Source of the DNA: Bradyrhizobium zhengyangense
GTDB lineage: Bacteria; Pseudomonadota; Alphaproteobacteria; Rhizobiales; Xanthobacteraceae
DNA length: 64,000 nucleotides
NCBI RefSeq assembly: GCF_022012435.1
Contig: NZ_JAKLUA010000013.1
Span: 1 to 64,000 of the forward strand
Direction of reading: 5' to 3'
Position 1 is the first letter of the stretch. Each line of letters begins with the position of its first letter. Under the pieces are notes generated by a model. The model searched no databases, was not told the DNA's origin, and worked only from the letters and a program-made list of their open reading frames with translations. The translations under genes and the position numbers were made by a program. Below are positions 24,843 to 33,587 of this stretch, one piece after another.

Positions 24843-25607
24843 ATGGCGTTAAAGCGTTTTGGTCTGGCCGCGGTCGCGGCGCTCGCAATTGCTGCGGTGA
24901 CGCCGGCGTCGGCGCAGCAGGTGCTGAAGGTCGGCTCGACGCCGACGGGCATTCCCTTCACCTTCCTCGACACCAAGACCAATTCGATTCAGGGCATCAT
25001 GGTCGATCTCGTCACCGAGATCGGCAAGGACGCCGGCTTCAACGTGCAGATCGAGCCGATGCAGTTCTCGGCACTGATCCCATCGCTGACCTCGAGCAAG
25101 ATTGATATCATCGCGGCCGCGATGTTCATCACTGCGCCACGCAAGGAAGTCGTCGACTTCTCCGACCCGATCTACACCTATGGCGAAGGCCTGGTCGTCC
25201 CGAAGAGCGACACCAAGGCCTATGCCACGCAGGATGATCTGAAGGGCGAGACGGTGGGCGCGCAAGTCGGCACCGCCTTCGTCGATGCGCTGAAGAAGTC
25301 CGGCCTGTTCGCCGACGTGAAGGCCTACGACACGATTCCGGACATCCTGCGCGACGTGAACACCGGCCGCCTCAAGGCCGGCTACGCCGACTATCCAATC
25401 CTTGCCTACAATCTGAAGCAGGGCGGCTTCCCCGAGGTGCGGCTCGTCGACGGTTACAAGCCTGTCACCGTCGGCTCGGTCGGCATCGGGGTCCGCAAGG
25501 GCGAAACCGAGTTGCTCGGCAAGATCAACGCCTCGCTGGCGAAGCTCAAGGCCAATGGCACCATCGGCAAGATCCTCGAAAAATGGGGCCAGAAGGCGCA
25601 AAGCTGA
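24843..25607 (+). CDS. Periplasmic amino acid-binding protein of an ABC importer
   Basis: A 254-residue protein. Signal peptide MALKRFGLAAVAALAIAAVTPASA is followed by an SBP_bac_3 domain: LKVGSTPTGIPFTFLDTKTN, GIMVDLVTEIGKD, and the family's DIIAAAMFITAPRKEVVDFS. AAAGGGGG lies just upstream of ATG. Members bind polar amino acids, opines or related amines. The gene heads a set with permease, ATPase and an FAD oxidase, so the imported compound is probably oxidised by the latter. Confidence 0.92.
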   Translation: MALKRFGLAAVAALAIAAVTPASAQQVLKVGSTPTGIPFTFLDTKTNSIQGIMVDLVTEIGKDAGFNVQIEPMQFSALIPSLTSSKIDIIAAAMFITAPRKEVVDFSDPIYTYGEGLVVPKSDTKAYATQDDLKGETVGAQVGTAFVDALKKSGLFADVKAYDTIPDILRDVNTGRLKAGYADYPILAYNLKQGGFPEVRLVDGYKPVTVGSVGIGVRKGETELLGKINASLAKLKANGTIGKILEKWGQKAQS

Positions 25608-25631
25608 TAGAGGCTGATCGCAGGCTTTCCG

Positions 25632-26285
25632 ATGAAAGGCTTTTGGCACGACGCTGTCGAGTTCTTCCCGATCCTGATGAACGGCGTCGCGTTGACGATC
25701 ATCGTCACGATCGGCTCGCTGCTGCTCTCGACGGTGCTCGGCCTGATCTGGGCGATGATGCGGGTCTCCGGCATCAAGGCGCTGTCGATGCTCAGCGCCA
25801 GCCTGATCAATGTGATCCGCGGCATCCCGATCATCGTGCTGTTGTTCTATCTCTACTTCGTGATGCCCGATCTCGGCGTCACGCTGTCAGCCTTGCAGGC
25901 TGCCATCCTCGGGCTCGGCATTGCGTACTCGGCCTACCAAGCCGAAAACTTCCGTGCCGGCATCGAGGCCATCGACAAGGGACAAATCGAGGCGGCCCAG
26001 TCGATCGGCATGGGTTGGTGGTTGACCATGCGCCGCGTGATACTGCCGCAGGCGGTACGCATCGTGCTGCCGCCCTACGGCAACGTCATGATCATGATGC
26101 TGAAGGACTCCTCGCAAGCTTCCACCATCACGGTCGCTGAGCTTGCCCTGCAGGGCAAGCTGATCGCATCCTCGACCTTCAAGAACACCAACGTGTTCAC
26201 GCTCGTTGCGCTGATGTATCTCACCATGAGCATCCCGCTGATCCTGCTGGTCCGTCACTTCGAGAAGCGGGCGGGCAAGAAATGA
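25632..26285 (+). CDS. Amino acid ABC importer permease (HisMQ-type)
   Basis: 217 residues with about five membrane spans. It shows the HisM/GlnP pattern: VIRGIPIIVLLFYLYFV, then the EAA loop (AENFRAGIEAIDKGQIEAAQSIGM). Only one permease gene is present; many family members have two, so this one may form a homodimer. Its stop overlaps the ATPase start by 4 bp. Confidence 0.92.
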   Translation: MKGFWHDAVEFFPILMNGVALTIIVTIGSLLLSTVLGLIWAMMRVSGIKALSMLSASLINVIRGIPIIVLLFYLYFVMPDLGVTLSALQAAILGLGIAYSAYQAENFRAGIEAIDKGQIEAAQSIGMGWWLTMRRVILPQAVRIVLPPYGNVMIMMLKDSSQASTITVAELALQGKLIASSTFKNTNVFTLVALMYLTMSIPLILLVRHFEKRAGKK

Positions 26286-27013
26286 TCGAGTTGAGCGACG
26301 TCCACAAGAGCTTTGGCCAGAACGAGGTGCTCAAGGGCATCACGGCGAAGGTCGAAAAGGGCGAGGTGGTCTGCATCATTGGCCCGTCGGGTTCGGGCAA
26401 GTCCACCATCCTGCGCTGTATCAACGGGCTGGAAAGCTACGATCGCGGCGACATCAGCGTCGAAGGCCTGAAGGTCGACCGCGACGCGCCGTCGATCGTG
26501 AACATCCGCACCCAGGTCTCGATGGTGTTCCAGCGCTTCAACCTGTTTCCACATCGGACGGTGCTCGAGAATGTCATCGAAGGTCCGCTCTTCGTGAAGA
26601 AAGAGCCGCGTGCCCAGGTGACCGAGCGCGGGCGTGCGTTGCTCGCCCAGGTCGGGCTCGCCGAAAAGGCCGACGCGCACCCGCCGCAGCTCTCCGGCGG
26701 CCAGCAGCAGCGTGTCGCGATTGCGCGCGCGCTGGCCATGCAGCCCAAGGCGATCCTGTTCGACGAGCCGACCTCGGCGCTCGACCCCGAGCTGGTCGGC
26801 GACGTGCTCGGCGTCATGCGCAAGCTCGCCGACGACGGCATGACCATGGTCGTGGTCACCCACGAGATGGGCTTTGCCCGCGACGTCGCCGACCGCGTGC
26901 TGTTCATCGACGGTGGAATCATCGTCGAGCAGGGGCCGGCGAAAACGCTGCTCAACCAGCCCCAGCATCCGCGCACGCAGGACTTTTTGCGCCGCGTGCT
27001 GCATCCGCTCTGA
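26282..27013 (+). CDS. Amino acid ABC importer ATPase (GlnQ/HisP-type)
   Basis: 243 residues. Walker A GPSGSGKST, Q-loop MVFQRFNLFPH, signature LSGGQQQRVAIARAL, Walker B ILFDEPTSALD and the switch His in VVVTHEMGFA are all intact. It powers the importer encoded by the two preceding genes. Confidence 0.95.
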   Translation: MIELSDVHKSFGQNEVLKGITAKVEKGEVVCIIGPSGSGKSTILRCINGLESYDRGDISVEGLKVDRDAPSIVNIRTQVSMVFQRFNLFPHRTVLENVIEGPLFVKKEPRAQVTERGRALLAQVGLAEKADAHPPQLSGGQQQRVAIARALAMQPKAILFDEPTSALDPELVGDVLGVMRKLADDGMTMVVVTHEMGFARDVADRVLFIDGGIIVEQGPAKTLLNQPQHPRTQDFLRRVLHPL

Positions 27014-27026
27014 CCGGGCTTCTACA

Positions 27027-28310
27027 ATGACACGCCTGCCTCTGCCGCCATCGCTCTATGCCGACACTGCCGTCGCACCGGTGGCGACGCCGCCGCTCGA
27101 TATGGACAAGAGCGTTTCCATCGCGATCGTCGGCGGCGGCTACACGGGTTTGTCCACGGCGCTGCATCTGGCGGAGCAGGGCGTCGAGGCGCTGGTGCTG
27201 GAGGCACAGGAGCCGGGCTGGGGCGCGTCCGGCAACAATGGTGGCCACACCAATCCCGGCTTGAAGCACGACCCTGATCAGATCGAGGCCGATTTCGGCA
27301 CCGATCTCGGCCGCCGCATGATCGAGTTTTCCTACGGCACGCCGAGCTTCACCCATGATTTGATCCGCCGCTACCAGATCCCGTGCGAAGCGCGCCAGAA
27401 CGGGACGCTCCGCGCCGCGTATAACGAGGCCAGCGCCGCCGCGATCGAGAAGACCGCCCAGCAATGCATCCGCCGCGGCATGCCGGTGTCGTATCTCAGT
27501 CGCGAGCAGTTGCGCAAGATGACCGGCACGGACCGCTATATCGGCGCCATGCTGGATAGCCGCGGCGGCGATCTGCATCCCCTCAGCTACGCCCGCGGCC
27601 TCGCGCGCGCGGCAATCTCAGCAGGCGCGAAAGTATATGGCGAGACGTCGGCGCTATCGCTCCGCCGCGACGGTGGTCGCTGGCGCATCGAGACGCCGCG
27701 TGCGGTCGTGCATGCGGAGAAAGTGCTGCTTGCCACCAACGGCTTTACCGACGATCTTTGGCCCGCACTCCGCCGCACCATTGTGCCGGTGTTTTCGTCG
27801 ATCGCGGCCACGGCCCCCCTCTCCGACGAGGTCGCCCGCTCGATCCTGCCGACGCGTCCCGTGCTCTACGAGAGCGGGCACATCACCGTCTATTACCGCA
27901 TCGACCAGCACAACCGCCTGCTGATGGGCGGTCGCGGCCCGATGCGCTGGATCAAGTCGCCAACTGATGTCGCCTATCTCATGCGCTACGCCGAGCGGTT
28001 ATGGCCGCAGCTCAAGGGCGTGGCCTGGACCCACGGCTGGAACAGCCGGCTCGCCATCACCGGGGACCATTACCCGCACGTGCACGAGCCCGCGGAAAGC
28101 GTCCTGATCTCACTCGGCTGCAATGGCCGCGGCGTCGCGCTCTCGACCGCGATGGGCGCGCAGCTCGCGCGTCGTCTGATCGGCGGCGCCAAGGCCGAGA
28201 TCGACATGCCTATCACGGGCATCAAGCCAATCCCGATGCATGCGTTCTGGCCGGTCGGCGTAACCACGGCGGTGATTGCGGGCCGCGTGCGAGACCGGCT
28301 GGGAATCTAG
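27027..28310 (+). CDS. FAD-dependent amine/amino acid oxidoreductase (PuuB/DAO-like)
   Basis: A 427-residue DAO-family protein. The dinucleotide fold IVGGGYTGLSTALHLAE starts near residue 33, and GWGASGNNGGHTNPGLK resembles the GxSGRNGG motif of gamma-glutamylputrescine oxidase and related enzymes. The C-terminal half has LLMGGRGPM and LGCNGRGVALSTAMG. It follows the ABC importer by 13 nt, so it probably oxidises the imported amine or N-substituted amino acid. PuuB-like function is suggested by family and by the adjacent gamma-glutamyltransferase, not proven. Confidence 0.87.
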   Translation: MTRLPLPPSLYADTAVAPVATPPLDMDKSVSIAIVGGGYTGLSTALHLAEQGVEALVLEAQEPGWGASGNNGGHTNPGLKHDPDQIEADFGTDLGRRMIEFSYGTPSFTHDLIRRYQIPCEARQNGTLRAAYNEASAAAIEKTAQQCIRRGMPVSYLSREQLRKMTGTDRYIGAMLDSRGGDLHPLSYARGLARAAISAGAKVYGETSALSLRRDGGRWRIETPRAVVHAEKVLLATNGFTDDLWPALRRTIVPVFSSIAATAPLSDEVARSILPTRPVLYESGHITVYYRIDQHNRLLMGGRGPMRWIKSPTDVAYLMRYAERLWPQLKGVAWTHGWNSRLAITGDHYPHVHEPAESVLISLGCNGRGVALSTAMGAQLARRLIGGAKAEIDMPITGIKPIPMHAFWPVGVTTAVIAGRVRDRLGI

Positions 28311-28312
28311 CT

Positions 28313-29902
28313 TCAGGCCTCCGCCACCGCGTCGGCCCAGGGCTGGAAGGTCTCGACCGCGCCTGAATTGATGTCGCCGTCGCGCATCACCGCGCTCGGG
28401 CAGGCGAACTTCATCGGCAGGGTCTGCACCGGCGCCTCCCTGTACTCGAAGCGCGCGGCAAGCGCCTTGCGCACATCCGCGGGCAGCCTGGTGTCGCCGA
28501 GCACGATCGCGCCCTCGCTGCAATCGATGCGGGGCTGGTGTATGGCAGTATCGAGATCCATGCCGAAATCCATCACAAAGGACACGAGCTGCAGGACCGA
28601 AGGCAGGATGCGGCGGCCGCCGGAGGCGCCCACCGACAGGCGCTTGCCGTCGCTGGTCTCGGCGATGACAGGTGTGTAGTTGGTGAGGCAGCGCTTGCCT
28701 GGAGCGAGCGAGTTGGTGGTGCCCGGCGTCGGGTCGAACCACATGATGCCATTGTTCATGGCAATGCCGCTGTGCGGCGTCACATATTTCGAGCCAAAGG
28801 ATGAGAGCAGTGTCTGCGTCACCGCCGCGATGTTGCCGTCGCGGTCGACCACGGAGAAATGAGTGGTGCAGGCGGGTGCCAGATATTCAGCGCCGAGCGA
28901 GCGCTTGCCGTCGGCATCGCCCATGTCCTTGAGCCGCTCGCGGAAGGCGGCTTGCAGCGCGGCGGCATATTCTGTGTAGGCGGCCGCATCCGGCGCGGCT
29001 GTCGGTTTCAAAGCCTGCTGCAACAGGCGCAGCGCATGTGCCATGGTCGGGCCGGCCGTGAGCTCGGGCGTCGCCAGCACCTTGCCGCCGCGATAGGGGA
29101 TCGCCAGCGGCTCGCGCAGATGAGCGCGGAATGCGGCGAGATCCTCGACCGACAGCGAGCCGCCATCGGCCTTGACGTCGGACGCGATGCTCTTGGCGAG
29201 ATCGCCCTGGTAGAAGTCGCGCGGCCCTGCCTCGGCGAGGTGCAACAGCGTCGCCTTCAAATTGTCCTGCGGCATTCGGATCTCAGCCTCAATGCTCCAG
29301 GGCGGGCTCGGAGGCAGGCCGTCTTTCAAGAACATGGCCGCGCTCGCGGGATAGCGGCGAAGATCTGCCGCCGAGCCCGCGATCGTCAGCTCGGTCCACC
29401 AGTCGACCAGCAGGCCTTCGCCGGCGAGTTTCGCAGCTGGCTCGACCAGGTCCTTCCACGGCATCCTGGCGTGGCGACGGTGCACCTCTTCCATGCCGGC
29501 GACGACGCCGGGCACCGCGATCGCGCCGGGGCCGTGAACATTGCGATCGTCCTTCACCCGTGGCCACGGAAACAGGTCGGTGGCGACGCGGTCGCCGGTG
29601 ATGGGATAGTCGGCCGCCCGCAGGCTTTGCGGTGCGCTCATGCCGTAGTCGATCACCTCATAGCGATTTTCCTTGGCGCGGTAGAGCACCATCGCGCCGC
29701 CGCCACCGATGCCGCTGTTCCAGGGCTCCAGCACGTTCAGTGCAAAAGTGGTCGCCACGATCGCGTCGACGCAGTCGCCGCCCGCCGCCAGCACCTGCGC
29801 TCCCACCTCAGCCGCCCGCCGCGATTGCGAAGCGACAATGCCGCCCTTGGATTTCACGGCGGGTTTGCGGACGGTTTGGTTGAGGCTGAACTGATGAGGC
29901 AT
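28313..29902 (-). CDS. ggt: Gamma-glutamyltransferase family protein
   Basis: A 529-residue Ntn-hydrolase precursor. N-terminal features include GGIVASQSRRAAEVGAQVLAAGGDCVDAIVA and the IGGGG oxyanion-type segment. Autoprocessing would occur before the Thr of TTHFSVVDRDG (about residue 346). The C-terminal subunit keeps SFGSKYVTPHSGIAMNNGI. No classical signal peptide is seen, so it may be cytoplasmic. Its stop lies 2 nt from the stop of the convergent FAD oxidase. Together these suggest salvage of gamma-glutamyl amines or glutathione-like compounds. Confidence 0.9.
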   Translation of the reverse strand: MPHQFSLNQTVRKPAVKSKGGIVASQSRRAAEVGAQVLAAGGDCVDAIVATTFALNVLEPWNSGIGGGGAMVLYRAKENRYEVIDYGMSAPQSLRAADYPITGDRVATDLFPWPRVKDDRNVHGPGAIAVPGVVAGMEEVHRRHARMPWKDLVEPAAKLAGEGLLVDWWTELTIAGSAADLRRYPASAAMFLKDGLPPSPPWSIEAEIRMPQDNLKATLLHLAEAGPRDFYQGDLAKSIASDVKADGGSLSVEDLAAFRAHLREPLAIPYRGGKVLATPELTAGPTMAHALRLLQQALKPTAAPDAAAYTEYAAALQAAFRERLKDMGDADGKRSLGAEYLAPACTTHFSVVDRDGNIAAVTQTLLSSFGSKYVTPHSGIAMNNGIMWFDPTPGTTNSLAPGKRCLTNYTPVIAETSDGKRLSVGASGGRRILPSVLQLVSFVMDFGMDLDTAIHQPRIDCSEGAIVLGDTRLPADVRKALAARFEYREAPVQTLPMKFACPSAVMRDGDINSGAVETFQPWADAVAEA

Positions 29903-30018
29903 GATGTCGCTTGTGCTTGTTTTGGCTTTGTTGCGATGACCTTGACGCTCCGTAATTGGCGGAGCGCGCGAAGGATGGCACATTGCCGGCAACGAGAACA
30001 TCGAAACGGAGAGGCGAC

Positions 30019-30792
30019 ATGGCAGGTGTGAAACAGGCGCGGGATGGCGCTGTCGGGATCCTGACGCTCGACGAGCCTGAAAGCCTGAACGCGATGACGC
30101 CAGACCTGCTCGGCGCACTCGCCGCTGCGATCGCCGACATGAGTGGGGATGAGGAAGTCCGAGCCCTTGTCCTCACCGGTGAGGGGCGCGGATTTTGCTC
30201 AGGACAGAATTTGAAGGCGGCCGGAGCGCTGGGCGAAGACCTCGCCGCCGGCGTGATGCGCTTCTACTGGCCGGCCTTCAAGGCCCTGCGCGAATGCCGC
30301 GTGCCTGTCGTCGTTGCTGTCAATGGTGTCGCGGCCGGTGGCGGCTTCAGCTTGGCGATGGCCGGCGACATGATTGTTGCGGCGCGTTCAGCCAATTTTA
30401 TTCAAGTTTTCAGCCGCATTGCGCTGGTGCCCGACCTCGGCTCGACCTGGCTGTTGCCGCGGCTGATCGGCCGGCAGCGCGCGCTTGAGCTGATGCTTTT
30501 GAACGAGCCGCTCACGGCCGAACGCGCCCAGGAGATCGGCCTGGTGCGGCAGGTCGTCGACGACGAGCGGCTGATGGAGGAGGCGCTGACCTTGGCGCGT
30601 CGTCTGGCGGAGGGGCCGACGCGGGCGCTGGTGGCGACGCGTGCTCTGGTCGAGGAGAGCGAGCACAGCAGCTACGAGGCGCAGTTCCGCCGCGAGATCG
30701 AGCTTCAGGCCACGGTCCGCACAAGTGCCGATGCGATCGAGGGTCGCAGGGCCTTTGTTGAGAAGCGTAAGGCGAAGTTCACGGGGAGGTGA
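30019..30792 (+). CDS. Enoyl-CoA hydratase/isomerase family protein (PaaG-like)
   Basis: A 257-residue crotonase. It contains LNAMTPDLLGALAAAI, the CoA-binding SGQNLKAAG loop, and VVVAVNGVAAGGGFSLAMAGD for the oxyanion hole. The later SRIALVPDLGSTWLLPRLIG carries an Asp at the site seen in 2-(1,2-epoxyphenylacetyl)-CoA isomerases. ATG 30019 has GGAGAGG upstream. It is divergent from ggt and has no other CoA genes beside it, so its pathway cannot be assigned. Confidence 0.88.
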   Translation: MAGVKQARDGAVGILTLDEPESLNAMTPDLLGALAAAIADMSGDEEVRALVLTGEGRGFCSGQNLKAAGALGEDLAAGVMRFYWPAFKALRECRVPVVVAVNGVAAGGGFSLAMAGDMIVAARSANFIQVFSRIALVPDLGSTWLLPRLIGRQRALELMLLNEPLTAERAQEIGLVRQVVDDERLMEEALTLARRLAEGPTRALVATRALVEESEHSSYEAQFRREIELQATVRTSADAIEGRRAFVEKRKAKFTGR

Positions 30793-30814
30793 AGGGCGGG
30801 CCAGCTCCTAAACG

Positions 30815-30845
30815 CAACAAGGCCGGGTCAAGCCCGGCCTTGTTG
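30815..30845 (+). terminator. Strong intrinsic terminator of the enoyl-CoA hydratase gene
   Basis: CAACAAGGCCGGG (30815-30827) and CCCGGCCTTGTTG (30833-30845) form a 13-bp perfect stem with loop TCAAG, 22 nt after the stop codon. The CCTTGTTG tail is short on T but the stem is very stable. It could also serve the minus-strand small genes. Confidence 0.75.
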
Positions 30846-30884
30846 AAGAGGAGATTTGCGGGGAAGCGGCAAAAGCCGCCGAAC

Positions 30885-31061
30885 TCAGAGCGTGCGGTTC
30901 AGGCGGCTGGCCTGATATTTGGCGTGCCATTTTGGGCCGGGGCCGCGCATGTAGTGCAGTTCGGGGCGGTAGGGGTTGCCGGCGACTTGCACCAGCTTCT
31001 GCCATTTGCTGGCGACGAAGGTGAGGGGATGGCGGAGCAGGGTCAGGGAAGCGAACAGCAT
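30885..31061 (-). CDS. 58-residue basic protein, conserved-looking hypothetical
   Basis: A short gene beginning MLFASLTLLRHPLTFVASKW. It continues with QKLVQVAGNPYRPELHYM and RGPGPKWHAKYQASRLNRTL. The ribosome binding site TGAGGTGAT lies about 5 nt before ATG, and the gene starts 9 nt after the stop of the upstream small gene, so the two form an operon. Composition is basic with several aromatic residues. No family is recognised. Confidence 0.6.
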   Translation of the reverse strand: MLFASLTLLRHPLTFVASKWQKLVQVAGNPYRPELHYMRGPGPKWHAKYQASRLNRTL

Positions 31062-31070
31062 GGCATCACC

Positions 31071-31304
31071 TCAATGGGGCTTGCCGAGCATGGCGGTGAA
31101 GGGGAGATCGAAGATTTCCTCGCCGTCGTCGTCGCTGATGTGGATCACCCAATCGCGCCAGTCTTCCGCGCCTGGCGTCTCGATCATGGAGCGCATGATC
31201 TGGGCGGCGCGGTCGCGCGCTTCGGTCAGATTGGCGACTGCGGTGCCGTAGCGATCAACCAGAGTGCCTTCGGCATTCGAGCAGTGGAAATACATCTGAA
31301 CCAT
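31071..31304 (-). CDS. Small acidic DUF6894-like protein
   Basis: 77 residues, MVQMYFHCSNAEGTLVDRYG..., ending TAMLGKPH. The pattern MYFHxxN...GTAVANLTEARDRAAQIMRSMI...DWRDWVIHISDDDGEEIFDLPF matches a small rhizobial family I associate with DUF6894. AGGAGGCGT directly precedes ATG. It heads a two-gene operon with the 58-residue protein. Function unknown. Confidence 0.75.
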   Translation of the reverse strand: MVQMYFHCSNAEGTLVDRYGTAVANLTEARDRAAQIMRSMIETPGAEDWRDWVIHISDDDGEEIFDLPFTAMLGKPH

Positions 31305-31511
31305 ACACGCCTCCTCTGAAAGCGATTTGGATGGCATATCGGTACCACCCGAAAGAGCCGAAAAATATTCGGGTCAAGCCCGGTAAGGAAATCTACGGAG
31401 GTTGGTCGGCACCACGCTCCCTGCGGGTTTGATCACAGGCGGGTGATGTTCAACTGGACGGCGCCTGAACGGCATGGAACAACCCTCAGCCGAAAGCCTG
31501 GGGAGGCCGTC

Positions 31512-33587
31512 GTGAATCATCCCACTTTGCAGAATGGACGCCGAAGCTTGTGCGCAGCTGCCGCCGTCGTCAGCGCGGTCTTGCTCGGCTTCCCCGTTCT
31601 GGCCGCGTCCGATCCGTTGCGGAAAAGCGGCTATGCGGTGGGACCAGAGACCTGCGGCAGCGGCGATCTCGCCTTTCCCAAGGTCCAGATCGACATGAAG
31701 GCGGGCTTCTGCGCCGGCCTCGTCGGCAGCGAGGAGGACCATCTGAAATTTCCCCGGTCGATCATCCAGGTGCCCGGTCGTGATCTGTTCGTGGTGGCCG
31801 ACATGGGCGGCTGGGGCCACAGCGATGGCCGGTTGCTGCTGCTTGATCCCCGCGCCGCCAGCGGCCAACGCTTCAAGGAACTCCTGACCGGAATTGAATA
31901 TCCGTTCGGGCTCGTGATCGGGCCGGACAAGAAGCTCTATGCCTCGACCGCCGAGACGATCTTCCGCTTCGATCCACTCGCCGACAATCCGCGCGGCACG
32001 GTCGAGACCATCATCCGTCACATGCCGGGCCGCCGCATCACGCTGCCTGACGGCACCAAGCTCGAGGAGGCCGCGCATCCGCTCAAGCAGTTTGTCTTCG
32101 ACAAGAACGGACGGCTGTTCGTCAATGTCGGTGCCCACAGCGATGATTGCATCACGCCGGCGCCGATCACGAAGCCTTGCGCGCCGGCTGAAGGCACGTC
32201 CGCCATGGCGGCGCTCTGGCTGTTTACGCCGCCGTCAGGCGGCGTCTTCCCGGCCTTGAAGCCTGGCGATCCAGATCCGGCTCACACGATCTACGCGCGC
32301 GGCTTGCGCAACTCGCTCGCGCTGGCACTGCATCCGAACTTCCCTGATGCCGGCTATGCCTTCCTGCAAGGCGAGAATGGTCGGGACCTGCCCGATATCT
32401 TCAAGCCGAACGAGGAGATCAACGCGATCGAGCAGGGCAGGCATTATGGCTGGCCCTATTGTTACGATCTGTCGACGCCGAGCCCCGAGTTCAAAAGCGT
32501 GCTGCAATCGGGCGTCTACAAATCGCTCTGTACGGCGAACACGCTCTACAAGCAGCCGTTCTCGCTGCTGCCGCCACACGGTGCGCCGCTCGCGATGCTG
32601 TATTATCACGGTGCCAAGTTCCCCGAGCTGGAAGGCAAGCTCCTGATCGGCCTGCACGGTTATCGCCCGACCGGCAGCCGCGTGCTGATCTACGATGTCG
32701 ACAATCACGGCTTCCCAAAGCCTGCTCCGCCGCCGGTGCGCTACCACGTCAGCTGCGCGGCCGATCCGACCCACAATTTCCAGACCGACGCCGGCGATGT
32801 CGCCGCGGCACCGTTCGACGAGCTGATCGCCGGCTGGCACCGCGTCAACGGGACGCGGCCGCAAGGCGCGCCGGTCGGCATGACGGTCGCGGAGGACGGT
32901 GCAATCTGGCTGGTCGAGGATAAGAACCAGACCATCATCCGCGTCGATCGCGCCGCCGGCGATCCTCCGCCGCCATTGCCTTGCGATACCCGCAGCCAGG
33001 CGCTGATCGACCAGCTCGCCGCTTTCGTCGCCAAGGACCCGCAGAACAAGATACGGCTCATCACGCTGCGCAAGAACCTCGTTGAAAAGCATTGCGTCGG
33101 CTGTCATTCCGATTTCGGCCTCAAGGCGGGGCAGTCGGATGCAGACAAGGACGCGACCGTGCTGAAGTTCATGCTGTCCCAGGACGGCTGGATCTACCCA
33201 GGCGATCCCGTCTCCGGCAGACTGCGCACACGGCTGCGCGGCACAGGCGCGGAGAAGCTGATGCCGCCCGGCGGCGAGAGCCTGCCGAAGACCGAGCCCG
33301 GCTACGCGGCCCTGCTCACCACCGCGGATCTGCTCGTTGCCAGGATGGTTCCGGGAACGCCGATGCTCATCAGGCTTGGCCTGCCGCAGCGCAAATTCTT
33401 CAGCAAAGCGAACAAGGAATGCGGCGAAATACCGGCTGCCAAGGTCGTCGTCGTGACACAAAGGAACGCTGTAGACAAACCCGGCTTCAGCCGCTTCTTC
33501 CGGCCAGCCGATCCTTATCTGAATGGCGATTGCAGCGACGATGATGGCTATTACATCCGGCAGGACTTTCTGGTGCCTGTGCAGTAG
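31512..33587 (+). CDS. PQQ-type sugar (sorbosone) dehydrogenase with C-terminal cytochrome c
   Basis: 691 residues from GTG 31512, preceded by GGGGAGG. Signal peptide about 1-31 (AAAAVVSAVLLGFPVLAA). A beta-propeller of the glucose/sorbosone dehydrogenase type covers about 45-490: FPRSIIQVPGRDLFVVADMGG, IYARGLRNSLALALHP, GWPYCYDLS. A class I cytochrome c segment follows with heme motif CVGCH near residue 530, and a Met in LMPPGGESLP as likely sixth ligand. It would oxidise a sugar or aldehyde in the periplasm and pass electrons to its own heme. Confidence 0.85.
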   Translation: MNHPTLQNGRRSLCAAAAVVSAVLLGFPVLAASDPLRKSGYAVGPETCGSGDLAFPKVQIDMKAGFCAGLVGSEEDHLKFPRSIIQVPGRDLFVVADMGGWGHSDGRLLLLDPRAASGQRFKELLTGIEYPFGLVIGPDKKLYASTAETIFRFDPLADNPRGTVETIIRHMPGRRITLPDGTKLEEAAHPLKQFVFDKNGRLFVNVGAHSDDCITPAPITKPCAPAEGTSAMAALWLFTPPSGGVFPALKPGDPDPAHTIYARGLRNSLALALHPNFPDAGYAFLQGENGRDLPDIFKPNEEINAIEQGRHYGWPYCYDLSTPSPEFKSVLQSGVYKSLCTANTLYKQPFSLLPPHGAPLAMLYYHGAKFPELEGKLLIGLHGYRPTGSRVLIYDVDNHGFPKPAPPPVRYHVSCAADPTHNFQTDAGDVAAAPFDELIAGWHRVNGTRPQGAPVGMTVAEDGAIWLVEDKNQTIIRVDRAAGDPPPPLPCDTRSQALIDQLAAFVAKDPQNKIRLITLRKNLVEKHCVGCHSDFGLKAGQSDADKDATVLKFMLSQDGWIYPGDPVSGRLRTRLRGTGAEKLMPPGGESLPKTEPGYAALLTTADLLVARMVPGTPMLIRLGLPQRKFFSKANKECGEIPAAKVVVVTQRNAVDKPGFSRFFRPADPYLNGDCSDDDGYYIRQDFLVPVQ

